The notes: a model not told the origin generated them from the sequence alone. Positions 18,856 to 28,918 are shown, counted from the stretch's first letter. The stretch: 64,000 bases of DNA from Clostridium estertheticum subsp. estertheticum (GCF_001877035.1 NZ_CP015756.1:1913001-1977000), one strand, 5' to 3'. Program-made: numbers and translations.

Positions 18856-19695
18856 TTAATTAAGTGTTTTAAATGAATATTTTTGAGATTTTAAATATTC
18901 AATAACTTGTGGTAATGCTTGGGCAGTTGTTGACTTTGTAAAGAAATCATGCATTAAAATGACTACATGGTCTTTTCCCTCAGTATTCTTTTTTAGGTTA
19001 CTTAGTAATTTAGATACTGGAATATTTTGTCCCTCTGCATCACCAGTTAAATCATTCCAATCAACATAATTGTATCCAGCACTATTAAGTGATTCTCTAA
19101 AAGGTTCTAGTTTGCCACCAAATGACCCACCTGGAAATCTCACTAATTTAGTACTGAAATTACTACCAAGGATTGATTTCAATATAGTATCACATTTGTT
19201 AATATCACTCATAAAAGTGTTAGTGTTAGAGTAAAGATACTTATAATTATGTGAATATGAATGGTTACCAATGGAGTGTCCATCTGCTAATTCTTTCTTT
19301 ACCAAATCAGGATATTTTATTGCCATATTACCCACTATAAAAAAAGTTGCCTTTATATTATATTTATCTAAAGTCTTTAAAATCAAAGGAGTATTGTTGG
19401 CAGAAGGTCCATCATCAAAAGAAAGATAGGCTATTTTATGTCCATCTGACTTATAAATATGTTTATAAAAATCTGCAGTTGGTGATTTTAACTTTGGTTT
19501 TAAAGTCACTTTTTTTGGTGTTGCTACACTTTTTTTTAAGCTGTTTTCTGCATTAGTAGGAGAGACTTTCTTTACTTTACTATTGCTATTAATATAAAAT
19601 ATTAAACATGACAGAACAACTATAACTGATATTATTAAACCAAATCTTATTCTTTTTCTTATTCTTCTTTTTTTTCTTTTTTCAAGATTTATCAC
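18856..19695 (-). CDS. Membrane-anchored polysaccharide deacetylase (NodB domain)
   Basis: Carbohydrate esterase family 4 deacetylase, probably acting on peptidoglycan or a surface polysaccharide. A very basic N-terminus and one helix at about 17-36 (FGLIISVIVVLSCLIFYI) anchor it, a Lys/Pro-rich spacer follows, and the NodB domain spans about 85-275. All five motifs are visible: SFDDGPS (metal Asp and base), HSIGNHSYSH (metal His pair), RFPGGS, DWNDLTGD and LMHD (catalytic His). 279 aa. Monocistronic, convergent on a strong terminator. Natural substrate not determinable; PdaA-like and PgdA-like enzymes share these motifs. Confidence 0.92.
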   Translation of the reverse strand: MINLEKRKKRRIRKRIRFGLIISVIVVLSCLIFYINSNSKVKKVSPTNAENSLKKSVATPKKVTLKPKLKSPTADFYKHIYKSDGHKIAYLSFDDGPSANNTPLILKTLDKYNIKATFFIVGNMAIKYPDLVKKELADGHSIGNHSYSHNYKYLYSNTNTFMSDINKCDTILKSILGSNFSTKLVRFPGGSFGGKLEPFRESLNSAGYNYVDWNDLTGDAEGQNIPVSKLLSNLKKNTEGKDHVVILMHDFFTKSTTAQALPQVIEYLKSQKYSFKTLN

Positions 19696-19983
19696 AATTT
19701 ATCACCAATCATTTCATTATTTGAATTTTAACAAGCTTTATATACATAATGCATTATAAAAAACCATAATACAAGTAAAACTTCCTAAAATGTCATTTTT
19801 ATGTCATAAACGGAAGTTATCCACATCCAAAAGATTATTTACTAGTAGATTTTTATTTGATTCCAAAATCATATATTGTCTTTAGGGGTCACTTAAAACA
19901 TATATATAATTATTAATGAAAAAAATAACCATATGATTTATAATATAAGTAGATTATATACGATCTAAGAAAGGAAGAACCTT
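19696..19983. other. Intergenic region with divergent promoters
   Basis: AT-rich spacer between the divergent deacetylase and Jet-like operons. TATAAT occurs at 19939-19944 and a TATATATAAT block at 19901-19910, but matching -35 boxes are weak, so no promoter is assigned with confidence. AAGGAAG at 19971 is a ribosome binding site for the leader ORF at 19984. Confidence 0.4.
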
Positions 19984-20055
19984 ATGTTTGAGGAAATATA
20001 TGGGAGTGTAGTTATATTAATAGATATAAATCAGGAGTGGATAGATTTTGAATAA
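19984..20055 (+). CDS. 23-codon leader ORF overlapping the jetA-like start
   Basis: ATG 19984 follows AAGGAAG with a 6-base gap and encodes MFEEIYGSVVILIDINQEWI followed by DFE and TAA at 20053. The frame runs through the ribosome binding site (AGGAGTGG) of the next gene and its stop lies 3-5 bases inside that gene, which begins with a weak TTG codon. This is the layout of a translationally coupled leader. It matches no family I know and may be regulatory rather than functional as a peptide. Confidence 0.45.
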   Translation: MFEEIYGSVVILIDINQEWIDFE

Positions 20056-21580
20056 TGAATTTGATTTTATGGATGAGATAATAAGTGAACATAATGAAAG
20101 AATGCAAAACCTAAAAAAGTATTATCCTTTTTTTAAGATTAGGGAGATATCTTTAGACCTATTTCAGGAAGGTAAATATAATTTTATTGATATGGGGTAC
20201 ATAGTAGTAGCATCGTTAAGATTATTTATAGAAGAAAATAATTTTAATGATACAGGGGTTTCTTTTGAAAAGTTTTCTAGGTTTACTACAGAAATTCTAA
20301 AACGAGATTATAATTTGTACCTAGATGAAAAAGAGAATAGTTTACTTGTAAATTATATTTTTGAGAAAATTATAAATGATGGAAAACCTTTTTCGTATAA
20401 TTATTTTGACCCTGCTCAAAAGAAGCAGATGTCATCTAGGATTAAACTAATTGAATCCAAAATATTAGATAATACAATACGTTATTATATAACATCTGAG
20501 GCCATTGAGTTTTACCTTGATACAAAGGAAATAAAGGACGAGAGCAAAATAAGTATTCAACAGATACTGCTCTCTAAAATGATTGAGTCTAAGAATTTTA
20601 AAGGTGGTATTGAAGTTGTAAAACGTATTAATAATGAAGTTAGTAAATTAATGCAAAGAAAGAATGAAATCTTGAATATTTTGAGTTACAACGTTGCTGA
20701 GGGGATAAAAGAGGCAGATGAACTTTTTAATAATAGTATGAAGTGGTTTGATGAAGAACAAGGTCTATTTGATAAGAATAGGAAACTAATAGAAATTGCT
20801 CTTGAGAGAATGGAGGAAAATGAAAGCCACAATACTGAGGATTTCTTAAAAAATAGGGAGTATATTTATAATCTAGAAACTGAGATTAAACGAGCTATTT
20901 CAAAGCATAGTGCACTTTTAAATTCTTCTACTGACCTTAAGATAAAATCGGACGAAATTATTAAAAAGGTAACATTAAATAAACTTAGGATGTCTTTTGA
21001 TTTTAAAACCGTTTATCAAAGGACTCTCCTTTTGGATAATGCTTCACTTTTAGCTTATCTTATGAATCCGCTTTTAAAGATAAAGTTTAGTAAGACTTTT
21101 AATTTGAAAAATACAGATGAGCTTTTAACCTACAGACCCAATAATGAGGAAGATATAGAAGAGGTTACAACTTATAAAGAAACAGAATATAAATCACTTG
21201 ACGATATAGAGGAAGAAAGAATAGCTTCTAATTTCATAATATTTATGAATTTATTAATGAAATTCATTTTGGAGAAAGGTCAATTTTCTTTAAGAGAATT
21301 TAATTTGTATTTAGCAGGTAAATTTAAAGGAGATATCTTAAAAAATGGAGATTATTATTCATTTATACTGCATATTGCTCAAAAAAATTATTATGATTTA
21401 TCTAAGCTTGACGTCGACGAAAAAACTATCTTTGATAAAATAATAATTAATATATTAACGCCTGAAAATCGTTATGAGTTTATAGGTCTTAAATTTAGAG
21501 TAATACCAATGCCTGAGGATGTAATAGAAATATCATCTTTGTTTAAAATTACCAATATAAAATTTGAAAGGGTGAAGTAA
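20048..21580 (+). CDS. JetA-like kleisin subunit of a Wadjet/Mks-type SMC complex
   Basis: First gene of a three-gene SMC cassette. 510 aa, rich in charged helices, with a central coiled-coil region (about 185-320, including KEIKDESKISIQQILLSKMI) and winged-helix-like ends, as expected of a kleisin. The order, sizes and overlaps (kleisin, about 236-aa KITE, about 1470-aa SMC) fit JetA-JetB-JetC; the sequence resembles the family now called JetA (formerly DUF5716) as I recall it. It starts with TTG at 20048, seven bases after AGGAGTGG; the first in-frame ATG (20069) lacks a site. In Wadjet the complex recognises plasmid DNA by loop extrusion. The jetD nuclease gene is not adjacent. Confidence 0.72.
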   Translation: MNNEFDFMDEIISEHNERMQNLKKYYPFFKIREISLDLFQEGKYNFIDMGYIVVASLRLFIEENNFNDTGVSFEKFSRFTTEILKRDYNLYLDEKENSLLVNYIFEKIINDGKPFSYNYFDPAQKKQMSSRIKLIESKILDNTIRYYITSEAIEFYLDTKEIKDESKISIQQILLSKMIESKNFKGGIEVVKRINNEVSKLMQRKNEILNILSYNVAEGIKEADELFNNSMKWFDEEQGLFDKNRKLIEIALERMEENESHNTEDFLKNREYIYNLETEIKRAISKHSALLNSSTDLKIKSDEIIKKVTLNKLRMSFDFKTVYQRTLLLDNASLLAYLMNPLLKIKFSKTFNLKNTDELLTYRPNNEEDIEEVTTYKETEYKSLDDIEEERIASNFIIFMNLLMKFILEKGQFSLREFNLYLAGKFKGDILKNGDYYSFILHIAQKNYYDLSKLDVDEKTIFDKIIINILTPENRYEFIGLKFRVIPMPEDVIEISSLFKITNIKFERVK

Positions 21581-21581
21581 A

Positions 21582-22292
21582 TTGGATAACTGGAATATGG
21601 AGAAAGCCCTTGAGCTGTTTGCAAAGCTTATTACTGGCGAGAATGTAAGCAGCAGCGAAAATACAGACTTATACGAGGAATATAATTCAAACATGGAAAT
21701 GTATAATATATTTGCTAGCATGATTGAAAAGCTAAATTTAACTTTATACCAATACAAGGGTGCTTTATTTATTACGGCTGGAGAAAAGAATAAGGTGTTT
21801 GGTTATACTAATGAAGAATTAAGGAAGATGTTAGGGCTTAAGGTTAATAAAGAATTATATATGTGTTATTTTATTATTTATAATATTATTACGCTGTTTT
21901 ATAAAGATTCATCAAGTTACACACTTCAAGAATATATAAAAAGTGAGGATGTTCTGCGGAGCGTTGATGGATCACTTTCAAGTATTATTAGTAAAATGGA
22001 TGTAATAGTGAAAAATGAACTTGAGGAGAATAGTTTTAGTGCCATAGCTCTTTTGTGGGATGAACTCCCTTTAACTCACTCAACTGATTTATCCGTAAAC
22101 GCTAGAGCCTATAAAAGTTCGAAGCTAGGGTATATAAAAATTGTTTTTAATTTTCTAAAAGAGCAGAACCTTTTTATTGAGGTAGAGGAACGGTATTATG
22201 CAAGCGTTAGATTTAAGGCGCTTATAGAAAATTACTTTGAAGACTTCAGAGGTAGGCTTTACGCGATAATGTCAGAAGGAGGACTTAATTAA
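21582..22292 (+). CDS. JetB-like KITE subunit (DUF6063-like)
   Basis: 236 aa, mostly helical, with winged-helix-like segments (for example KVNKELYMCYFIIYNIITLF and KSSKLGYIKIVFNFLKEQNL). Its place between a kleisin-like and an SMC-like gene and its size fit the KITE subunit (JetB/MksE) that binds the kleisin. TTG 21582 is used as the start because AGGGTG lies seven bases upstream; the ATG at 21597 has no comparable site. One base separates it from the jetA-like stop, and its stop overlaps the next start by one base, so all three genes are translationally coupled. The assignment rests mainly on gene order and resemblance to DUF6063. Confidence 0.68.
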   Translation: MDNWNMEKALELFAKLITGENVSSSENTDLYEEYNSNMEMYNIFASMIEKLNLTLYQYKGALFITAGEKNKVFGYTNEELRKMLGLKVNKELYMCYFIIYNIITLFYKDSSSYTLQEYIKSEDVLRSVDGSLSSIISKMDVIVKNELEENSFSAIALLWDELPLTHSTDLSVNARAYKSSKLGYIKIVFNFLKEQNLFIEVEERYYASVRFKALIENYFEDFRGRLYAIMSEGGLN

Positions 22293-25200
22293 TGCCGCAA
22301 ATAAACAGGATAAGAATAAACAATGTTAAATATAATAATGGTACTCAAACATATGATGATTTTAAAATGGAGCTTTCTTGTAGCAATACTTTGTATGACC
22401 TCGCAAATGGTGGAGGTAAAAGCCTTTTAATGTTATTGCTTATGCAAAATCTTATACCCAACTGTCATTTAGATGACAAGCAACCTATAGAAAAGCTATT
22501 TAGGGGTAAAGATTCTAGTAATGTTATTCATTCACTAATTGAATGGCGATTAGATGATGGAGATAAATCAGGATATAAGTATATGACCACAGGTTTTTGT
22601 GCTAGGAAAGGTACAGAGAACCCTGGAAATATTGAAAATAAAAAAGACACAACATCTTTTGATTATTTTAATTACTGTATATTTTATAATACTTATAATG
22701 AAAATGATATAAATAATTTGTCACTTCAAGATAATAAAGAAAGAATAACCTATGGTGGATTAAAAAAACAATTAAGGACGCTCCAAAGTGATAATTCTTT
22801 TGTTGTGGTTTCGGGTATCTTTGAAGATAGAAAGGGAGAATATCAAAGGTTTATTAGTGAGCATGGTTTATATGAAAGTGAATGGGAAATTATTAGGGGG
22901 ATAAATAAGACTGAGGGTCATGTGAGAGGTTACTTTGAAGAAAATTATAGGACATCAAGAAAGATTGTTGAGGACTTACTTATAGAAAAGATTATTCAAA
23001 AAGCTTTTATGGCTAAAACGAATAAGGTAAATGATGAAGAAGAAATGGCAAAAACCCTTTTTGATATCAAGGATAAAATCATAGAGTTATCTAAAAAGAA
23101 AAAAGAAATCTCAAATTACGATAGGCAGGCGAGTGTTGTTAACGACTTTATTATTAGGACAAAAACACTTATTAATGTATATGACGAAAAGGATAAAATT
23201 GAAGATGCTATTGTAAAAACTTACAATACACTGGAAAGCAAAAAGAAAAGCAAATATGAAGAACTTAATTTAATAGAGGGAGAGACAAATAACATTAATG
23301 AAGAAGATAAGAAAACAGAAAAAAACATTCAAACTATAAAGCTACAAATTATGAAAAATGAGCTAAATATAACTCAAGGTGAACTTAAAAATTCACAAGA
23401 TAAATTTGAAAATGTTAAGCTTAAAGTTGACAATGTTTATGATGAAATTAATCTTAGACAAGTTAAAAATTATTTCGTAGATTTTCTAGAGAATAAATAT
23501 AAACATTCTGAAATAAAAGAGGTAATTAATAATATATTTAAAGCCAATGAAAACTTAACATCAGATTTAAATATATTAGCCTATAATAAAAAAATTAGAG
23601 ATGAGATTAAACTTAAGGAGTTAAATAATAAGTTAACTGAATCCTTAAGTAAGGTTTATGACTTTTCAAGTAAGGTAAAAGAGTTTGCAAGGTTAGAAAG
23701 GGATATTGATAATAAAATAGCTGTCTCTGAAAGCAACATATTACAATCAAAAGAAAGACTTAACTCACTAAAAGAAAAGGTTAAAGTTCTTAGAAATCAG
23801 CTGAACATTATGATTATAGGGGATATAGATGGTGATATCAAAAAAATAGATCTGGATAGATCAGAAGCCTTTTTAAAAATAAAAGATAATAAATATGTAT
23901 TTGATTCTTTAATGTTAAAAAATAGTAACTACAAAATTGATATTGCCAAAAATGAAGAAAAAACAACTTCAATTCAAGGCAAAATAGTAGAATATGATGA
24001 TTTAACTCATAAGTATGACATAGATAAAATTAAGGTCAATAAATTATTAGAAGTTTATGGGGTACGGGATGTTTTATCTTTAAGTAATAGTCTAGAAATT
24101 AAATATAACGAGCTGCTTAGAGCAATACTTGCACAGGAACAAGTATTACAACAATCATTAGATTATTATGCTCAGTTAGATGAGGATAAGCCAATGCCAA
24201 CAACTAAAGAAATATTAAAAGTAAAAAGATATATTAATAGGAACTATAATGAGGACGGAATACTAGGCATAGAATATCTTAAAGACCTATCAATAGAGGA
24301 AAAAGAAACCCTTTTAAGTAAGATACCTTTTCTTCCATACTCTATTATTGTAACTTATAATTTTAATAAACTTATTAAGGACGAAAAGTTCAGAGATTGT
24401 GATTTTGGTAACTATGCTATTCCGATTATTAGCTTAGAGACTATTAAAGATGATTTTGACTTTAATATTAATGGTTTGGATTTCGCCTTAAAAGATAGGT
24501 CCAAATTTATAAATTCAGAGAAAATAAAAGAGGAAAAAGATAAAATAGGGGGAGAAATATCAGAGATAAGAAGTAACCTGGACCTTCTTAAAAGAAATGA
24601 AGAAACCTTAAAAATAGATAATACATATATTAAAGAGTTCAAGTTTTCTTATGATAATAAAATAGATATGATTAAAGCGGATCGCACTAAATTAAATTCT
24701 GAAAAAATTTCATTAGAAAATGAAAGGATAGTTTGTAGTAAAGCTGTAGATGGACTTGAATTTAAGATGAAAAACATTAATTTAGAAAATATAGATTTAG
24801 AGAATAAGTTAATTGTTCTAGATAGGGATTTAAAGAATATTAGTGAATTAAAGATTGATTTAGATAATTTAGATTTGGAAGAAAATAAATTTCAGAGATT
24901 TGTAGAAAGTTTAAATTCTTTAAACTTGAAGCATATGGAAATTAAAAAACAAATGATAACAGAGGAAAGTAAGCAAAAAAATGAACTTGAGGTAAATAGT
25001 CACTTAAAGGGAGAAATAGATGAAGTAAATGATGAATGGACTAAAATGTATAAAACATATTATAATAACGATAAATATGAAGAATTAAACATAACTGATG
25101 ATGAAATAGATGCGAAATTTAGAGGAAGCAAAAAAGCATTAGAAGAAAAAAATTCAGATATAAGGGACAAAGATCAACTCCTACAAAATTATCAAAGTAA

Positions 25201-26707
25201 TATGGATAAAGATAGGAGTGAAATTGATAATAGAGAATATTCTATAGATAAGCTTTATGAACTTAAAGATAGAAATGAGATTTCAGTAACAAAGCAGGAA
25301 GAATTAAAAGAATTAAAAGAAGAACATAAAATATTAAAAGAAAAGCAGGAAGTGGTTAATAAAGATGTTCAAAAGTATACATTAGCCAGGAGTAATATTT
25401 GTGGAAAAATTGAACTACTAGAAGATAGTTTTTCAAAGGATTTTGGTCAATATGTAGCTATTGAAATTGAAGCCTTTAAATTTCAACAATTTGAAGAAGA
25501 AAATACTCGCAAAAGAGAAAAACTTGCTTTGAAAAAAGCAGAACTTTTAATATTGCAAATTAAGATTAATAAAGTTATTGAGAAGTTAAAAGCTATTATA
25601 GTTAATATTGAAGTAGTTCTAAGATCTAGTAATATTTCTAAAGACAAAACAAATGACATGCTAGAAGAAACTTTAGATATAAAAAGTTATTATGAAGGTT
25701 TAGAAAAAGACTTTGATAAAGTTTGCATTAAAGAAAAAAACGGTAAATCAAGCTTTGAAAGTAATAAAGAAAAAAATATAAAAACTCTTAAAGAAATGGG
25801 AGCTTTTGATCTAGCCGAAGAATTTTTAAGGAGCATTAATGCTCCTGTCTTAACTATTGAGTGCAAAGCGCTTATAGAAAATTTAGAAAGTATTAAAGAA
25901 CTTATATTTCTTCAACAGGGAAAAATAGAAAATGATATTAAAGATATGGAGCAAATAAAAGATAATTTTCAAAATCAATGCCTCCAACGTTGCAGAGATG
26001 TGAAAACAGAGCTTGATAGATTGCCACGTTTATCAAGATTAAATTTAAATAATGAGATAATACAAATGGTTAGTCTTCAGCTACCCTATGTTAAAGAAGA
26101 GCAGCAAAAATTCCATATGTCTTTGTATATAGAAGAGATAATAAGAAATGTTGATAATATGGATGATAATTTAGATAAGATAAAATATATTAAAAATCAA
26201 TTAGCACTTAAAAGGCTTTTTTCTGTTATTGTAACAGACATGAATAAAATAGTTTTAAAACTTTACAAAAGAGAACAGATATCAGAACAAAGTAAAATAT
26301 TGGAATATGAGCAGGCGGTTGGCAGTACAGGTCAGTCACAAGGAATATATATTCAATTTTTAATATCCATCATTAATTACATTAAAAATATAAATTCCTT
26401 TAATGTTGATAATAATAAATTAAGAAAAATTATATTTATAGATAATCCCTTTGGAGCAGCTAAAGACATATATATTTGGGAACCTATATTTGAGTTTCTA
26501 AAAACAAATAATGTACAGCTCATTGTGCCAGCCCGTGGTGCTACTCCTGCTATATCTGGAAGGTTTGATGTGAATTATATACTTGGTCAAAAACTTATTG
26601 GTAATAAGCAGCAGACGGTAGTAATGCAGGTAAGAAGTCAAGTCTGCGTGGATCAGGTTGAATTTAAGAAAATAGAACATGAGCAGTTGGGATTTGAATT
26701 ATCATAA
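22292..26707 (+). CDS. JetC-like SMC ATPase
   Basis: 1471-aa SMC/MukB-like motor. Walker A near residues 36-44 (DLANGGGKS); long coiled coils at roughly 260-640 and 750-1290, separated by a hinge-like region (about 575-710, EDKPMPTTKEILKVKRYINR); C-terminal ATPase half with a signature-like QAVGSTGQSQG (about 1342) and Walker B IIFIDNPFGAAKD (Asp1384). The residue after the Walker B aspartate is Asn where most SMC and ABC ATPases have the catalytic Glu. ATG 22292 overlaps the previous stop and follows AGAAGGAGG. In the Jet model it would extrude DNA loops and hand plasmid DNA to JetD; here no JetD follows, the next gene being transketolase. Confidence 0.8.
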   Translation: MPQINRIRINNVKYNNGTQTYDDFKMELSCSNTLYDLANGGGKSLLMLLLMQNLIPNCHLDDKQPIEKLFRGKDSSNVIHSLIEWRLDDGDKSGYKYMTTGFCARKGTENPGNIENKKDTTSFDYFNYCIFYNTYNENDINNLSLQDNKERITYGGLKKQLRTLQSDNSFVVVSGIFEDRKGEYQRFISEHGLYESEWEIIRGINKTEGHVRGYFEENYRTSRKIVEDLLIEKIIQKAFMAKTNKVNDEEEMAKTLFDIKDKIIELSKKKKEISNYDRQASVVNDFIIRTKTLINVYDEKDKIEDAIVKTYNTLESKKKSKYEELNLIEGETNNINEEDKKTEKNIQTIKLQIMKNELNITQGELKNSQDKFENVKLKVDNVYDEINLRQVKNYFVDFLENKYKHSEIKEVINNIFKANENLTSDLNILAYNKKIRDEIKLKELNNKLTESLSKVYDFSSKVKEFARLERDIDNKIAVSESNILQSKERLNSLKEKVKVLRNQLNIMIIGDIDGDIKKIDLDRSEAFLKIKDNKYVFDSLMLKNSNYKIDIAKNEEKTTSIQGKIVEYDDLTHKYDIDKIKVNKLLEVYGVRDVLSLSNSLEIKYNELLRAILAQEQVLQQSLDYYAQLDEDKPMPTTKEILKVKRYINRNYNEDGILGIEYLKDLSIEEKETLLSKIPFLPYSIIVTYNFNKLIKDEKFRDCDFGNYAIPIISLETIKDDFDFNINGLDFALKDRSKFINSEKIKEEKDKIGGEISEIRSNLDLLKRNEETLKIDNTYIKEFKFSYDNKIDMIKADRTKLNSEKISLENERIVCSKAVDGLEFKMKNINLENIDLENKLIVLDRDLKNISELKIDLDNLDLEENKFQRFVESLNSLNLKHMEIKKQMITEESKQKNELEVNSHLKGEIDEVNDEWTKMYKTYYNNDKYEELNITDDEIDAKFRGSKKALEEKNSDIRDKDQLLQNYQSNMDKDRSEIDNREYSIDKLYELKDRNEISVTKQEELKELKEEHKILKEKQEVVNKDVQKYTLARSNICGKIELLEDSFSKDFGQYVAIEIEAFKFQQFEEENTRKREKLALKKAELLILQIKINKVIEKLKAIIVNIEVVLRSSNISKDKTNDMLEETLDIKSYYEGLEKDFDKVCIKEKNGKSSFESNKEKNIKTLKEMGAFDLAEEFLRSINAPVLTIECKALIENLESIKELIFLQQGKIENDIKDMEQIKDNFQNQCLQRCRDVKTELDRLPRLSRLNLNNEIIQMVSLQLPYVKEEQQKFHMSLYIEEIIRNVDNMDDNLDKIKYIKNQLALKRLFSVIVTDMNKIVLKLYKREQISEQSKILEYEQAVGSTGQSQGIYIQFLISIINYIKNINSFNVDNNKLRKIIFIDNPFGAAKDIYIWEPIFEFLKTNNVQLIVPARGATPAISGRFDVNYILGQKLIGNKQQTVVMQVRSQVCVDQVEFKKIEHEQLGFELS

Positions 26708-26877
26708 TAAATAAAAATAACATAGAGTCCAATTTTTTAATAATTCTAAAAAAAATGAAAAAGTTTACAAAAAAATATTGCAGAAAGTGAAAATAAGATG
26801 TAGAATGAACTTATTAAAACGAGTTTAAAAAGTATAAACATAACTATTCATAATTTAAATATAGGAAGGTGCACATA

Positions 26878-28860
26878 ATGAATGTAGATAATTTAGCTAT
26901 TAATACTATAAGAGTACTTTCAGCAGAAGCGGTGCAAAAAGCAAATTCTGGTCATCCGGGGTTACCACTTGGATGTGCAACCATGGCTTATACTCTATGG
27001 GCAAAGCAAATGAAACATAATCCTAAAAATTCAAAATGGGAAGATAGAGATAGATTTGTACTATCAGCTGGTCATGGGTCTATGCTTCTATACTCACTTT
27101 TAAACGTATTTGGATATGATTTAAGTGTTGAAGATATAAAAAATTTCAGACAGTTTGGAAGTAAAACACCAGGACATCCAGAATATAAACATACAGACGG
27201 AGTTGAAACAACTACAGGACCACTTGGACAAGGCATTTGTAATGCAGTAGGTATGGCTATTTCTGAAAGCTATCTTGCAGAAAAATTTAACAAACAAAAT
27301 TTTAAGGTTATAGATCATTATACATATACTATAGCTGGAGATGGTTGTTTAATGGAAGGAATTTCAAGTGAGGCATCTTCCCTTGCAGGAACACTAGGGC
27401 TTGGAAAACTTATAATGATGTATGATTCCAATAATATATCGATTGAAGGAAGTACTGATATTGCTTTTAGAGAAGATGTTGCTAAAAGGTATGAGGCATA
27501 TGGTTGGCAGGTTATAAAAGTAGCCGATGGAAACAACATAGAAGAAATAAATACTGCTATAATTGCTGCTAAAAAGGAAGATAAAAAGCCAACAATTATA
27601 ATAGTCAAGAATATAATAGGCTATGGTTGCCTTGCTAAGCAAGGAAAAGCTTGTGCACATGGGGAACCACTTGGAGTAGAAAATATCATTGCATTAAAGG
27701 AAAACATAGGATGGAATTATGAACCTTTTACTGTTCCAGAAGAAGTTAAAAAACAAATGGAAAGCTTTAATAAAAAAGCAGCATCTAAAGAAGTAACCTG
27801 GAACAAGTTATTTGAAGATTACAAAATAGCTTACCCAGAACTTGCAAAAGAATGGAAACTTTGGTTTAGTGGTAAAATAGCCACTGATTTATTAGAGGAT
27901 GAAAGTTTTTGGAGTTTCGATAAACCAATGGCAACAAGACAAGCATCCGGAGTTCTTATTAACAGGTTAGCAAAGCTTGTACCAAATATAATTGGAGGCT
28001 CAGCAGATCTTGCTCCTTCAAACAAAACATATATGAAAGATAGAGGAGATTTCTCAGCCGAGGATAGATCTGGAGCAAACATGCATTTTGGAGTAAGAGA
28101 ACATGCAATGGCTGCTATCGCTAATGGAATATATCTTCATGGTGGTTTAAAAGTATTTGTATCTACATTCTTTGTATTTAGTGATTACATGAAGGGTGCA
28201 ATGAGACTTAGTGCAATAATGAAATTACCAATAACTTATGTACTTACTCACGATAGTATTGGTGTTGGTGAAGATGGACCAACTCATGAACCTATTGAAC
28301 AATTAGCTGCTTTAAGAGCTATGCCCAATATGGTAGTGTTTAGACCAGCTGATTCTAAGGAAACAGCTGCAGGTTGGTACCTAGCAATAGCAAAATCAGA
28401 AGGACCAGTGTCCCTTGTATTAACAAGACAAACTTTGCCATTATATAATGGCTCAAGTAAGGAAGCACTTAATGGTGGATATATTCTCAAGGATTCTGTA
28501 AAAGAAACACCCGATGTAATATTAATTGCTTCTGGCTCAGAGGTTGAACTAATATTTAAGGCATCAGATGAATTAAAGAAAAAGGGAATAGATGCGAGGG
28601 TAGTAAGTATGCCTTCTTTCGAGTTGTTTGATAGACAAAGTAAAGAATATAAGGAAAAGATATTGCCTAGCAATGTAAGAGCAAGAGTTGCAGTAGAAGC
28701 AGCATCTTCATTTGGTTGGCACAAATATGTGGGACTTGACGGAGCCGTAATTTCAATTGATCACTTTGGTGCATCAGGTAAAGCAGAAATTTTATTTGAA
28801 GAGTTTGGATTTACAGTTAATAATGTGGTTGACACTGTATTGAGATTGAAAAATAAATAA
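26878..28860 (+). CDS. tkt: Transketolase
   Basis: Thiamine-diphosphate enzyme of the pentose phosphate pathway, moving two-carbon units between sugar phosphates. 660 aa, the full bacterial length. Visible motifs: SAGHGSMLLYSLL, the ThDP-binding GDGCLMEGISSEA with downstream DSNNISIEG, GVREHAMAAIANGI with the catalytic Glu, and THDSIGVGEDGPTHEPIEQL. Start ATG 26878 follows GGAAGGTG. In this window it would receive xylose-derived pentose phosphates and link to the deoxyribose pathway, but it is transcribed alone and ends at a strong terminator. Confidence 0.97.
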   Translation: MNVDNLAINTIRVLSAEAVQKANSGHPGLPLGCATMAYTLWAKQMKHNPKNSKWEDRDRFVLSAGHGSMLLYSLLNVFGYDLSVEDIKNFRQFGSKTPGHPEYKHTDGVETTTGPLGQGICNAVGMAISESYLAEKFNKQNFKVIDHYTYTIAGDGCLMEGISSEASSLAGTLGLGKLIMMYDSNNISIEGSTDIAFREDVAKRYEAYGWQVIKVADGNNIEEINTAIIAAKKEDKKPTIIIVKNIIGYGCLAKQGKACAHGEPLGVENIIALKENIGWNYEPFTVPEEVKKQMESFNKKAASKEVTWNKLFEDYKIAYPELAKEWKLWFSGKIATDLLEDESFWSFDKPMATRQASGVLINRLAKLVPNIIGGSADLAPSNKTYMKDRGDFSAEDRSGANMHFGVREHAMAAIANGIYLHGGLKVFVSTFFVFSDYMKGAMRLSAIMKLPITYVLTHDSIGVGEDGPTHEPIEQLAALRAMPNMVVFRPADSKETAAGWYLAIAKSEGPVSLVLTRQTLPLYNGSSKEALNGGYILKDSVKETPDVILIASGSEVELIFKASDELKKKGIDARVVSMPSFELFDRQSKEYKEKILPSNVRARVAVEAASSFGWHKYVGLDGAVISIDHFGASGKAEILFEEFGFTVNNVVDTVLRLKNK

Positions 28861-28918
28861 TATTAAAAAAGGATATATTACACAATATTGAGGTATAAGT
28901 AAATAATAAAATTGATTT

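Noticed and set aside
28284-28724. Minus-strand ORF of 146 codons inside transketolase
   Set aside because: Fully antisense to a highly conserved gene; no independent support.
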